Positions 46,697 to 59,502 of a DNA stretch of 64,000 nucleotides are shown here, piece by piece. The position numbers and the translations under genes are program-made. Positions within the stretch are counted from its first letter, which is position 1, and every line of letters starts with the position of its first letter. The stretch covers positions 122,167,001 to 122,231,000 of the forward strand of contig CM073886.1 in the NCBI GenBank assembly GCA_037176705.1, in the 5' to 3' direction. Under the pieces are notes generated by a model. The model saw nothing but the letters and a program-made list of their open reading frames with translations, was not told the DNA's origin and ran no database searches. This DNA is from Molossus alvarezi (lineage: Eukaryota > Chordata > Mammalia > Chiroptera > Molossidae).

Positions 46697-47603
46697 GTAA
46701 GAATAATTATACTGATGCCATTTGTATTCTAATATTTCCTTTCAGTTTTAGGGTTACTAAGGATAAAAAAAAAAAAGAAATTTATAAAAATTGAAACACT
46801 ACTACATGAAAATGTAACATTTGTTTTTTTTTGTTTGTTTGTTGTCCTGTAATATAGCTAAAAAGTTCTCAATGAAAATTTTTTATCTCCCAGGCTTACT
46901 TGAACTACTCACAGTAGTCATAATTTTTACTGTTTGCCACACAGTAAAAATTACTTTTGCTGTTTAGTTATTTTAGGTATTTTTGAAAGTTGCTTGTCAA
47001 TCAAGTGAATGCATTAGAATGGATGTATTTAACAGCTTTCTAAAATTGTTTTGACTGTACAGATACTTCATTCTATAATGAGGTAATAAATTGAATTTTA
47101 ATTTATGACATCTCAATTGAGCCATATGGTATACAAAAATAAGTGTTATAAATTTTTAAAGACTATACAGTATCTCAATACTATTTTCTTACAGACCTAT
47201 CTCTGAATTGTTGATTATTGATGAATAATTTTAATTTATATAGTTTAGAAAGTTATATAAAAGATCATTTCTTTTTGCGGGTAAGGTAATTAGTTACAAA
47301 TGTTTTATTTTTAAAATAATATGGTGTTGCTCTTTTGCATGAAAAAGTTATAGGGAATGATATTTACCTCAAATTGGTTTAAATCATTAATTTGCAGGGT
47401 GTTTTTTAGTTTAGTTTTTTGTTTTGTTTTGCATGGTTGCTTAGTTAAATTCTTTGGTTACTTGAGTAGGTTGTATTGTTTCCTGGAGGAAAATAAGGGG
47501 TCTTAAGTGCTAAAAATACAGTGGCAGTTTGTACAGAAAATATGATTTTGTGTTCCTGTGTATACAAATAGATGTATCTCTATATATCTATGTATACATT
47601 TAT

Positions 47604-47626
47604 ACACACACACACACACACACACA
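47604..47626. repeat. (AC)n microsatellite
   Basis: About 23 nt of AC repeat flanked by TATACA/TATATA sequence. Confidence 0.9.
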
Positions 47627-47814
47627 TATATGATGCTGTATGGGAAGACCTAATTAATGTTTAGCCCATGCAATATCTATAGATTCAAATATAGTTCTTA
47701 AGGCAATAGAGGGGTAAGTTTATTTGATTTTTAAGTTACAATTCTGTAAAAGAAGTTCATTAAATAAAAACTTAGATTTATACTTATAAGCAAACATATG
47801 AAACTCTAGAATTA

Positions 47815-47980
47815 TGCTGTTCAATATGGTAGTTACTAGCTTCATTAGGAATTGAAATTAGTTTAAAATAAATAAAATTTAAAGTTTACATCCTTAATAG
47901 CTACATGTGGCAAGAAGCTACCTTGTTAAAGCAGATAGAGAACTTTACATCATCACAGAAAGTTGTATTGTACAGCACTG
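47815..47980. mobile_element. Palindromic hAT MITE (old)
   Basis: 'GCTGTTCAATATGGTAG' at one end, 'CATCATCACAGAAAGTTGTA' and 'GTACAGCACTG' at the other, with 'TAGCTACATGTGGC' inside: an old eutherian hAT MITE. Confidence 0.65.
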
Positions 47981-48177
47981 CAGTGTATTAGGGATACAGA
48001 AGGTGTAATGGTTATTTTTGTAAAATATTGTGCTTTGTTTATTAAAATAAGCTTATTGAAAACATAGTGTTACTACTAAGAACTCTTTACTCAAAAAAGT
48101 GACTTGTCATGACTATTATTCTTGGCTTTCATTAAACATTTACTTTTCACTAATATTTGTATTTTAGTGAAACTTTT

Positions 48178-48356
48178 TTTTTAATCCTTGCCTGAGGATA
48201 TGTTTTTATTTATTTTTTGAGAGAGAGAGAAACATCGATATGAAAGAAAAACATCGATTGGTTGCCTCCCATATGCACCCCAACTAGGGATCTAACCTGA
48301 GACCCTTAGGTGCACAGGACCACTCAAACCAACTGAGCCACACACTGGCCTGGGCA
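48178..48356 (-). mobile_element. Ves-type SINE (short)
   Basis: 'TTAATCCTTGCCTGAGGATA' to 'GAGCCACACACTGGCCTGGGC'. Carries two ACATCGAT blocks. TSD unclear. Confidence 0.85.
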
Positions 48357-48950
48357 AAACTTTCAGATTTTAAATTATGGCAATCAGACCTACAAAAATA
48401 ATTACCTTCTTAGCTTTAATTAATGAATAGTTTATTATCTAACTTCAGTGATTTTCAGAATTACTTATGTATAAAAGATTGTTAGAATGTAGTGGCTAGC
48501 CCTGAAATTGTTTTCTTTTAGATAAAGATTGTCTTTAAAAATTTCAACTGATAGTTTGGGAGTGGTATATATCTATATGTAGTAAAGAGTATAGTTATGT
48601 GATTTTAGAAATGGAAAGATGGAAAGTGGTACCCTCTTGTCCCCTTGATCTGGACCATCTTTTTTCCCCTGCGCTCTGTCAGCTTATGCTAGCCTTGCTT
48701 TCTAAGCTCCGTTTTAACAAAGAATCTTTATAGCTGAACATCAACAAATGAACATAGCTCCTAATTAGTAACTGTTGTATTATTTCCTGTGGTTCTTCAC
48801 ATGTAATTTCATTGCTTGCCTGTGAGTGGGAACTTTTTAGTACTAATCCTTGTTTCTCCTAAATGTACTTTTAACACAAATATGTGTACTAGATATGTTC
48901 TTTCAGTGAGTAAGTAGGCTATTTAGGTGTATCTCCCTGTGAGATTAGAA

Positions 48951-48993
48951 TATGTGTGTGCATGTGCATGTGTGTGTGTATACACACACATAT
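48951..48993. repeat. 43-nt alternating purine-pyrimidine tract
   Basis: Strictly alternating from TATGTGTGTG through CATGTGCATG to TACACACACATAT. The second half is also self-complementary. Confidence 0.85.
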
Positions 48994-49380
48994 TAATATA
49001 TCTGCGATTTTAAGTGGACCTTCATCAAAAATATTATTTCAGTGCTTAGATTCATTTCAGGATTCCATATAGATATTTTGGCTTTATTTATACCTTAAAA
49101 TTTATATCTATTATTTTTTAGTAATGTGTTCATTCTATTTTAGATCTCTGCTGATTAGTTAGCAATGTCAGTGTTATATATTGTGGATTTTTAAAAATTT
49201 CATGCAGTTGTAGATTACTGACCCTTTGTAATAAATTTTACTTGGGATTTACTTTGGAGAATCACAGAAAATCACCTATTCTGACATATTGGTGTTTTTC
49301 TAGATAAAGGAATTAGGCTGAATATTGCTGGGATACTTTTGTGGTTAATTCCTAGGACCAAAACTCATGGTAGGTTGTTT

Positions 49381-49598
49381 AAAAAAAAAATTGTTTTAAT
49401 TGATTTTAGAGAAAGAGGAAGGGAGAGGGAGAGAGAGATAGAAACATCAATGAAAGAGAACATCAGTTGGCCGCCTCCTGCATGCCCCCAACTGGGAATT
49501 GGGCCCACAACCTGGGCAAGTGCCCTGACGAGGAATCGAACTGGCAACCTCTTGGTGCTTGGGTCGACACTCAACCAGTGAGCCACACTGGCAGGGCA
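49381..49598 (-). mobile_element. Ves-B SINE
   Basis: 'TTAATTGATTTTAGAGAAAG' to 'GTGAGCCACACTGGCAGGGC'. TSD GTAGGTTG(T/C)TT on both sides. Confidence 0.92.
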
Positions 49599-50239
49599 GT
49601 AGGTTGCTTTTTTAGAAGAGCCATAATATTTTATATTTTAAGTATCTTACCTAATGGGCATATTTAGAATATTCACTCTTTAGAGTAACTTGAAATTCAT
49701 TGAATGTGCATAAGGTGACATTATCACATTTGTTTTGATTTCTGTGGGGATACGTGCATATCCCTAATACCTAGCATAATATGTAGTATATAAGAGCATA
49801 TTAAATGCCTACTTAATGACTAGAGACTATATTGCCACCACGTTCAGAAAATACTTTGATTTTTTAAATTGTGTGTAAATTAAAATTGTGTTTTCTTCCT
49901 TTATGTTTCTGTCAGTAGACCCAGCTCAAGAGCTATTAATTTTCGACTTCCCGTTCCCTAAACTTTGTAATAACTCTTTCACCCTGTCAACTACCTAGTT
50001 TTTATTAAGATTCAAAGGAGACCTACTCATATTCACGTCTGTTTAATGTATCCTTTACCTTAATTTGCTCTATAACTGTTACAAGATTGGCTCAGTATCA
50101 GTTCTATTCTCTTGCTTCTGTCATCTTCTCAGTCTTTTACCATCACCTTGTTTCTTTCTTGCCAATTGAAGGAATGGAGGTGGGGAACCAACATAACCTT
50201 TGTGAAGCCTTTAAAAATATTTTTAAAATATTGTTTCTT

Positions 50240-50463
50240 TCTTTTTTTTTCTTTTTTTTTTTCCCTTTATTGATTTTAAAGAGAGAGGAAGCAAGAGGGA
50301 GAGATAGAAACATCGATGAGAGAGAACATCGATTGGCTGCCTCCTGCATGCCCCCACTGAGGATCAGGCCCACAACCTGGACATGTGCCCCGACTGGGAA
50401 TCGAACCAGCGAACTTCTTGGTGCATGGGTCGATGCCCACCCACTGAGCCACACCAGCTGGCT
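50240..50463 (-). mobile_element. Ves-B SINE
   Basis: 'CCTTTATTGATTTTAAAGAG' to 'CTGAGCCACACCAGCTGGC'. Likely TSD TAAAAATAT. Confidence 0.92.
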
Positions 50464-51562
50464 AAAAATATCATCTATTAAAATATGTTAAATGCAAAAA
50501 CATTATCTTTGTTTTAAAAATATTTTTACTAACAATATTATCCTAATATGCCTAATGTACAATGTCTCCAAATTAAATAATGAGGTTATGAGATCTTTAA
50601 GAGTGTCGTGATCATTAACTAACATACCTTAAAAGTAACAGCTTAGTATCAGTAATTATGCATCTTAATTTGATTTTTTACATTTCAGAGTGTCTCAAAA
50701 TAGCTTAGCTTAATATCCAAGGAAATCATTTTTTTCTTTCTTCCTTCCAACTAGTATATTGTTTTCCATCACTTGCACTCACTGCTTCAAGAAATAGCCC
50801 ATACCAACTGTCACTTGAGATCATGGCCTTTAAACTATAGTGTTCTGATTAGCTAATGACTGCAGTCATTATTAGGAGCACTTAGTTCACCTCAGTTATT
50901 ACTGTGGCAGTTACACTATCAAGTGTTGATCACTAAAATACATTAGCTAGTGACCTGTTATGTAGCACTGAACCAGTCGGATTATGTTTAGGACTCGCTT
51001 TCTGTAAATTTGAAAGTACTGTTTCTGCAAGTGAATTTTTGGCATAGTTTATGAATTCCTAAGTTGAATTTTTGGCAAAGTGTATATGATTGTAATATTC
51101 AGAATCTTTAACAATACTGTAATGGAAATTTATGTTGGTTTATTTGGTTAGTTTTATAAAATACTTTTCTGAAAAACTCAAGTTTTTAGCAGTGATATCT
51201 TCAGGAAATGTTTGGAGAATATTTTATCATAGAAGTTGGCTTAATAGATACCTAGCTTTTGTAGAGTAATATTTCAAATTTTTCAGCCATGATTTCCATT
51301 CATAAAATTATTTTGGTCCAAAATTTGCTCAGTAGATAATTGATATTAATGTTAAAGAGATTCAGTAGGTAGACATATTTTCATAAAAATTAAATGCATT
51401 AAAGTTTACTAGTGGTCTCTCTCCTTTCCATTTCATATCTCAAGGCAGCCTGAGGGCATAGATAGCTTCTATAAGGTTTTCCTATCTGTAGAAATAGGCA
51501 TATACTTAGGGGTGAGGAGAAAGCAGATAATCTCGAGAGAACCTGCTCCTATTTACGAAGAA

Positions 51563-52163
51563 ATAGTCATTACTCTAACATACTGAATTCCTTTTTCTTT
51601 TTATATATCCTCACCCAAGGACATTTTTGCATTTATGTTCAGATAGAGTGGGAAGGAGAGAGGGAGGAAGAGAGAGAAACATCGATGTAAGAGAGACGCA
51701 TCAACTGGCTGCCTCACACACGACCCCAACTGGGGCCAGGGACAAACTGCAACCAAGGTATGTGCCCCTAGCGGGAACCGAACCCAGGACTCTGGTCTGC
51801 AGGTCAACGTTGTAACCTCTGAGCCAAACCAGCCAGAACCTGTATTCCTTTTTCTAAAAAAAAAGTTATGAAAACTCTCCCCTACAAAACCCTGATACCG
51901 ATATTAAGATAATAAATACCTACTTGATATTTTAGTATAGTATATACTATATGCTATAGTATACTATAACATCATAGTATGCTATTAAATAGTTAATTAC
52001 TATAGTAACAATAAGTTAATGTTATACAGTATAATGTATCATGGTATAGTATAATATCAAGTAGGTATTTGTTATTTGAATATCTATATCAAGCTTTTTG
52101 TGGAGGAAGGTTTCAATAACTTTTTTTAGAATAAAAGAATTCAATGTGTTAGAGTAATAGTAT
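51563..52163. repeat. Long imperfect inverted repeat split by a SINE
   Basis: With the SINE at 51600-51843 removed, the left part (51563-51599 plus 51844 to about 51985) is the reverse complement of the right part (about 51990-52163). Matching blocks from outside in: ATTACTCTAAC, TGAATTC, CTAAAAAAA with GTTAT, ACAAAA, GATATT and the perfect 18-nt AAATACCTACTTGATATT (51914-51931). Arms are about 170 nt with essentially no loop. It could be a foldback MITE or an inverted duplication. Confidence 0.82.
51600..51843 (-). mobile_element. Ves-A SINE inside the inverted repeat
   Basis: TSD ATTCCTTTTTCT at 51587-51598 and 51844-51855. It interrupts the left arm, so the palindrome is older. Confidence 0.93.
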
Positions 52164-52390
52164 ATAATATATAACATACAGGATATATAATAATAGTATA
52201 TGATATGATATAATATGCAGTTGACTTTTGAACAAAACCTTGGGAAAATCATAACCTTTCAAAGCCTTGGTTCATTTACTTTTAAAATGAAGAAACCAAT
52301 TTTCTTCCTACTTCATAGTTATGAGGACCAAAATAAATCTTATTAGAAGAGCAAAAATATGTCCATTTCTTTTAATATAAAGAAATACAG

Positions 52391-52621
52391 CCCTGGCCGG
52401 TTTGGCTCAGCAGTTAGAGTGTTGGCCTTTGGTCCAGAGAGACCCTGGTTCGGTTCCTTCTAAGGGCGTGTACCTCCGTTGCAGTTTGTCCCCAGCCCTG
52501 GTTGGTCGTGCAGGTGACAACCACTCAATGTGTCCCTTTCACGTCGATGCTTCTCTCTCTCTCCCACTCTATCTGAACAAAAAATGGAAAAATGTCCTCA
52601 GGTGAGGGTAAAAAAAGAAAA
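52391..52621 (+). mobile_element. Ves-A SINE
   Basis: TSD AAATACAG at 52383-52390 and 52622-52629. Inverted relative to the copy at 51600. Confidence 0.93.
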
Positions 52622-54329
52622 AAATACAGTCATTCCATTTTAATTGAATTTATCTAACAAAGTAATTTTTTAAAATCTTATGCATATATACTTCATATTT
52701 AGTGTGTATTTGAAGCTATTGCTGCCACCATGTTCAGTTTTATTGAAATATAATTAACATAATATTTATTAGTTTAAGGTGTACAAAATATGTATGTATT
52801 GCAAAATCACCACCACAATTAAATTTAATTAACATTCAATAACTATCTTTTCTTGTGACAATAATTTTTAAGATTTGTTCTCTTAATAATTTTTAAATAT
52901 ACAGTACAGTTTTGTTAATGATAGTCACCATGCTATATGTTACATCCCCAAAACTTATTTATTTTATAACTGAAAATTAATACCTTTTGACTACCCATTT
53001 CACCCACCAGCCATTCCTTACCTCTGCAAATCATCAATCTGTTTTCTGAGTTGTTTTTTTACATCTACATGTGAGATCAAACAGCATTTGTCTTTCTCTG
53101 TCTGGCTTATTTCTCTGAGCAATATGGGCTTAAATAGCAGGATTCCTTCTTTTTTATGACTGAAGACTATTTCATTAAATATATACCACATTTCTTTATC
53201 CATTCATTCATCAATGGACTAAACAACTATGGTTATTTCCACATCTCGGCTATTGTAAATAATACTGCAATGACCAAGGGAGTGCAGACACCTCTTTAAT
53301 GATCTTGTTTTCTTCAGATTATATACTCAGAAGAATTACTCATCATATGATATTTTTATTTATTTATTTTGAGGAACCTGTATACTGTTTTCCATAGTGG
53401 CTATACCAGTTTACTTTCCCACAAACAGTACACTAGAGTTCCTTTGTTTCCACATCCTCACCAACATTTATTATTTATTGTCTTTTTTAATAATAGCTAT
53501 TCTAAAGGTGTGAGGTGATATCTCAGGGTTTCGATTTGCATTTCCCTGAATGCAAATCATACACTTGTTGGGCATACATATATATTCTTTGGAAAAATGT
53601 CTATTCAGATCCTCTGGCTATTTTTTAATTGAATTGCTGGGTTTTTTCTTTTTTACTATTGAGTTATAGGAATTCCTTATATATTTCAGATATTAACTTC
53701 TTATCTGATATATGATTTGTGATATTTTCTCATTTGGTAGGTTGCCTTTTATTTTGTTGATGGTTTTCTTTGCTCTGCAGAAGCTTTTTAAAGTAGTCCC
53801 ATTTATTTGTTTTTGCTTTTGTTGCCTTTGCTTTTGGTGTCAAATTCAAAAAATCATTGCCAAGATCATTGTCAGGTAGCTTACTGCCTGTTTTCTTTTA
53901 GGAGTTTTATGGTTTCGGGTCTTACATTCAAAGTTTTGAATCTACTTTAAGATGATTTTTGTGTATGGTGTAAGGTAGTGGTCCAGTTTTTACATGTGGC
54001 TTTCCAATTTATCCATCACCATTTATTTTTTATTTTTTTCCAATTTTTATTAATTTATTTTTGTTACAGATGTTTCTCCTTTTCCCCGCCTAAATACCCT
54101 CTTCCCCATACCCTTCCTCCCCTAGCATTGTCTCTGTCCATTGGTTATGCATACATGCATATAAGTTCTCTGGGTCATCTCATCCATTCCCCCTGCCCCC
54201 CTACTCTGAGGTTTGTCGGTCTGAACCAGACTTCTTTCTATGTCTCTGGGTCTATTTGGTTCATCAGCCCACCTTGTTCATTATATTCCACAAATAAGTG
54301 AGATCATGTGGTATTTGTCTTTCTCTGAT

Positions 54330-56390
54330 TAGCTTATTTCGCTTAGCATAATACTCTCCAGGCCCCTCCATGTCGTCTCAAAGGATAAGAGATCTTTCTT
54401 TCTTACAGCTGCATAGTATTCCATTGTATTTATGTACCACAGCTTTTTTTTTTTTTTTAATCCTCACCCGAGGATATTTTTCCATTTTTTGTACAGATAG
54501 AGTGGGAGGGAGAGAGAGGAAGGGAGAGAGAGTGAGAAACATCGACGTGAAGGGACACATCGAGTGGCTGCCACCTGCATGACCAACCAGGGCCGGGGAC
54601 AAACTGCAACCGAAGTATGTGCCCTTAGCGGGAACCGAACCCGGGACTCTCCGGACCGCAGGCCGACGCTCTAACCGCTGAACCAAACTGGCCAGGGCTA
54701 CCACAGCTTTTTTTATCCACTCATCTATTGATGGACACTTGGCCTGTTTCTAAATCTTAGTGATTGTAAATAGTGCTGCTATGAACATAGGGATACATAT
54801 ATTCTTTCTGATTGGTGTTTCAGGCTTCTAAGGATATATTTCTAGAAATGGAAACGCTGGGTCACATGGCAATTCAGTTTTTAATTTTTTGAGGAAACAC
54901 CACATTGTTTTCCATAGTGGCTGCACCAGTCTGCATTCCCACCAGCAGTGTACTACAGTCCCGTTTTCTCCACACCCTCGCCAGCACTTGTTGTTTGATG
55001 ATTTGTTGATGGCGGGCATTCTGGCAGGTGTGAGGTGATACCTCATAGTTGTTTTAATTTGCATCTCTCTGATGATTAGTGATGTTGAGCATTTCTTCAC
55101 ACATCTCTTAGCCATTTGTATGTCCTGTTTGGAGAGGTGTCTATTTAGGTCCTCTGCCCATTTTTTAATTGGGTTCTTTGTCTTCCTTTTGTTGAGTTGT
55201 ATGAGCACTCTCTACATATTGGAAATTAACCCCTTATCTGATGTATCATTGGCAGTTATGCTCTCCCATACAGTGGGTTCCCTTTCCTTTTGATGGTTGT
55301 TTCTTTTGCTGTGCAGAAGCTTTTGAATTTGATGTAGTCCCATGCATTCATTTTTTTCTTTGTTTCTGTTGCCTTAAGTGATATATCAGTGAAAATTCTG
55401 CTGCGTATGATGTCCGAAATTTTGTTGCCTACATTTTCTTCTAGGATTTTTAGGGATTCACAGGTCACATTTAAGTCTTTTATCCATTTTGAGTTTATTG
55501 TGTATGGTGGAAGTTGATGGTCTAGTTTCATTATTTTGCATGTAGCTGTCCAATTTTCCCAACACCATTTAGCTGTCTTTATTCCCTTGTATGCTCTTGC
55601 CACCTTTTTCAAATATTAATTGAGCATAATGTCTTGGGTCAATTTCCGGGTTCTCTGTTCTGTTCCATTGATCTATCTGCCTGTTCTTGTTTCAGTACCA
55701 GGATGTTTTGTTTACAGCTGCTTTGTAGTATAACCTGATATCCGGTATTGTGATCCCACCTACTTTGTGCTTTTTCAAGATTGCTGTGGCTATTCAGGGT
55801 CTTTTTTGGTTCCATATGAACTTTTGAAGTATTTGTTCTAGTTCTGTGAAATATGTTGTTGGTATTTTGATGGGGATTGCATTGAATCTATAGATTGCTT
55901 TGGGTAGTATGGACATTTTAATGATGTTAATTCTTCCAATCCATAAACAGAGTATGTGTTTCCACTTTTTAATATCTTCTTCAATTTCTTTTTCCAATGT
56001 CCTGTAGTTTTTGCAAATAGGTTCTTTACTTCTTTGGTTAAGTTTATTCCTAGGTATGTTAATTATTTTGCCAGGACGGTAAATGAGATTGTTCTTTCAG
56101 TTTCTCTGTGTGTGTGTATAAGAATGCCTTTGATTTCTTGATGTTAATTTTGTATCCTACTACTTTGCCAAATTCATTTATTAAGTCTAGTAGATTTTTG
56201 ATGGAGTCTATAGGGTTTTCTATGTATAGTATCATGTCATCTGCGAATAATGTCAGTTTCACGTACTCCTTTTCAATTTGGATTCCTTTTTTTTTTTTTC
56301 TTCATGTCTGATTGCTGTGGCTAAGACTTCCAGTACTATGTTAAATAAGAGTAACGAAAGTGGGCATCCCCCTGTCTTGTTTCTCTTCTT
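54330..56390 (-). pseudogene. L1 ORF2 remnant (reverse transcriptase C-terminal part)
   Basis: Minus-strand pieces in order: 56262-56059 carries F-A-D-D (56247-56236), the reverse transcriptase catalytic motif. 55997-55794 has [10 protein letters not shown]. 55612-55256 has [12 protein letters not shown]. 55208-54828 has the cysteine-containing [19 protein letters not shown]. Stops and frameshifts separate them, and a SINE interrupts the end. The endonuclease domain is missing, so it is dead. Confidence 0.92.
54451..54698 (-). mobile_element. Ves-A SINE within the younger L1
   Basis: Perfect TSD TACCACAGCTTTTTTT at 54435-54450 and 54699-54714, L1-derived. Confidence 0.95.
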
Positions 56391-57479
56391 AAGGGAAATC
56401 CCAACACCATTTATTGAAGTGACTATCCTTTCTCCACTGAATATTTTTGGCTCCTTTTTTGGAAATTAACTGATCATATATGCATGGGTTTATTTCTGGG
56501 CTTATTCTGGTCTATGTGTCTGTTTTTATGTTAGTACGCACTATGTTGGTAACCACAGCTATGTAATATAATTTGAAATCAGTAAGTGTGATGCTCCTAA
56601 CTTTGTTTTTTTTCCCCTCAAGATTGCTTTGGTCATTTGACTATTTTGTGATTCTATACAAATTTTATTATTGTTTGTTTACTTCTGTTAAAAAAACGCC
56701 TTGAATTTTGGTTGGGCTAGTATTGAATCTGTAAATTGCTTTGGGTAGTATAGACATTTTAACAATATTAGTCCTTCTAATTCATGAGCATGAAATATCT
56801 TTCTGTTTATTTGTGTCTTCAGTTTCTTTCATCAACGTTTTATAGTTTTCAGTGTGCAGATTTTTTTTTTACGTTCTTTCTATTTTATCTTCTTTTATAA
56901 AACAACTTAGTTTCATTTGTCTTTTCTGGTTTTTTTTGTTTTTGTTTTTTTTTAGTGTATTTTATTTATTTATGCTCTGGTCTTTGTTATTTCCTTACTT
57001 CTACTAACTTTGGGCTTAGTTCTTTTTCAATTCCTTAAGGTACAAAATTAGGTTAGTGCTTCTACATTTGTTTTTTCTCGCTGTGCATATACTTGTCAAG
57101 GAAAGGATCATTTGATCCCTGCTTCCTACTTTCTATATTAAGTAGTAGTAAATTGTCATTTACATAATAGACTTCCTAGAAAGCATGTTTCTTCTTATAG
57201 TTCTTTCTCATAGTGACTTGATATCTGTACATTGATGACAGAGCTAGGTTAATATCAAAACTGTGCTACCTAAAACCATATTTAGGTTTCTTAATACCTT
57301 TTCTTTTGCCTGCTTTATTTGTAACTGTTTTTTCCGTTGTTATAAACCAACACCTTGGTATTTTGTCTTCATTAAATAAACCAGTTTGCAATGACATGAA
57401 CTGTACAGAATGGAATAAAATTATATATAGGTGGGTGGCACTTTGTTTTGTTTTTTTAATAAGGTATAACTTGATATAG

Positions 57480-57675
57480 ATCAAGAGTCAGCAAAGTTTT
57501 TCTCTAAAGACCCTAATATAGTAGGCTTTATGAGCCACTTGTCTCTAACATTGTAATAAAAACAACCACAGACAATGTGTAAATTGTTTGTGTCATTGTG
57601 TTCTAATAAAACTTTACGTACAAAAACAAGTGGTGAGGTAGATTTGACCCTGCAAGTTGTAGATTGCTGAACCTG
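57480..57675. mobile_element. hAT MITE (old)
   Basis: 'GTCAGCAAAGTTTTTCTCTA', 'TTCTAATAAAACTTTACG' and 'GTAGATTGCTGAACCTG': same family as 34566-34737, opposite orientation. Confidence 0.65.
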
Positions 57676-58875
57676 ATATAGATATAAAGTCAAAGTTTCC
57701 TATAGATGGATACCATAACTAGGTTGTTTGTTCTGTAGCAAATAAGACCTAAAATTTGCATTTCCCAATTCCATTTAAGTATTCTTGTGTGTGTATTAAA
57801 AGATTGATATAGTTTTATTTTTCTCATTCTTATCCAGTATTTATCTTTGTATGAAATTAGCCAAGTATAATATTTTAACAGGATATTTAATATGTGTACA
57901 TACATATATAATTGGGCTATATATTAATTACTAATTTATAATTAATATATTAAATATAAATATATAAAACATATACAGATTTAAATTACCTTTAAAATAT
58001 TTTATACTTCTCACACACATATCAATTATGAAATTTTTTTCTACTTTTCATGGATGGCTAAACTTTTCTAAAGTTATCAATATAGAACAACAAAGAAATG
58101 CTTTCCTGATTTTAAAAAAGAATTTTCACCTGGAAGTTTCTTGGAAGACCACAAATTTATTCTAATTATTATACCAAGCAATTCAGTAAATATTTTTGGC
58201 CATAGTCAACATTCCATACAGTCCACTAGATGCTGCAAACAACACAGTCTATGACTTTATCAAGTTTATGATCTTATGGAGGATATGAGTAACTAGAAAT
58301 ACAGTGACAGTGTTATATTCTTAAGGGAAAGGTACTGTGTGAATACAAAGAAATTTGGGGATCACATGTTGTCAGTGTTTTTTAGTAGAAGGGCTGAAGA
58401 GAAAAGCATAGTACGTTTAGAGAACTTAAACATTGGACTGATTTATAGTACAGTGTAGAAAAGTAACATGAAACTAGATTAGTTAAAATTAAACATTATT
58501 TTACAGCCATGAATACTAAGAATGTAATCAGAAAATATGCCATTTCTTACATTGTTAGAAAATTATTTTCTAGAATATTATAAAATAGATGTTGCTAAAA
58601 TCCTCTACACATTCAGCCTAATGTAATAGTATCAGAATAGCTAATCATATAATTTAATACTTGATCAGATCAGATTACCTCAATAACAAATATCAACAGG
58701 TGAATTTTTGTTGTCCTTGATTCTGTTTTACTTATTTATGAATTTTTTTGGTTTCTACATGATCTTAACATGTTGAATAGTTAATAGTATTTTAAGCTAA
58801 ATATTTCTCCCTAAAGTTTGATATGATTAGTACTTAAGAGTGATGTTACCACTTTTCAAAAATGGTACAATTCAT

Positions 58876-59126
58876 GCCCTGGCCGGTTTGGCTCAGCGGT
58901 TAGAGCGTCGGCCTGCGGTCCTGAGAGACCCGGGTTCAGTGTCCGCTAAGGGCACGTACCTCGGTTGCAGTTTGTCCCCGGCCCTGGTCGGTTGTGTGGG
59001 TGGCAACCACTCGATGTGTCCCTTCACATCGATGTTTCTCTCTCTCTGTTCCTCTCTCTCTCTCCCACTCTACCTGAACAAAAAAATGGAAAAATGTCCT
59101 CGGGTGAGGATAAAAAAAAAAAAAAA
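58876..59126 (+). mobile_element. Ves-A SINE (youngest-looking)
   Basis: 15-bp perfect TSD AATGGTACAATTCAT at 58861-58875 and 59127-59141, long pure A-tail, CpG-rich head intact. Confidence 0.96.
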
Positions 59127-59502
59127 AATGGTACAATTCATAATATTGTTTCCCATACCTTTCATTTAGACATATCAAATAGTTTTAGAAGATTTTTCTT
59201 CTAACATCTCCCCCTTCCAACGTATCTCAAATTATTGCTAAAGTAACATTTCTAAAGTATATATTGATTCTGTCACTCTTCAAAAAGACTAATATAGGAA
59301 CCTTACCTACTTTTCTAGTCTTACCTATTCTTCTCCCTATTAAGTATTTTGTTCTGTCCAGAACAGACTACTCAAACTACCCCAAACTTATTCTTCCCGG
59401 CTACCAACTCCTATTTCTTTGTGCTTGTCCTGCATCCTTCACTCTTCCTACCTACTCTATCTTATCTCTGTTACATGATTTGAAAATTACACAGATAATT
59501 TA

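Larger units (their letters stand above)
54028..56404 (-). mobile_element. Younger 5'-truncated L1 nested in older L1
   Basis: TSD CACCATTTATT at 54017-54027 and 56405-56415. Poly-T, 3'UTR and ORF2 C-terminal two-thirds in antisense. A Ves-A SINE at 54451-54698 is inserted in it. Confidence 0.92.
52735..56870 (-). mobile_element. Old L1, split by a younger L1
   Basis: Antisense L1 ORF2/3' sequence runs from 52735 to 54027 and resumes at 56416-56870 (for example 'ATTGCTTTGGGTAGTATAG'). The gap is an insertion with its own TSD. Frames here are all broken. Confidence 0.85.

Noticed and set aside
46697..46794. Continuation of the exon 10 open frame
   Set aside because: Intronic read-through after the GTAAGA donor; exon 11 joins in phase.
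58876..58950. tRNA-like A and B box sequences in SINE heads (also at many other loci)
   Set aside because: They belong to tRNA-derived SINEs, lack a full cloverleaf, and are followed by SINE bodies and A-tails.
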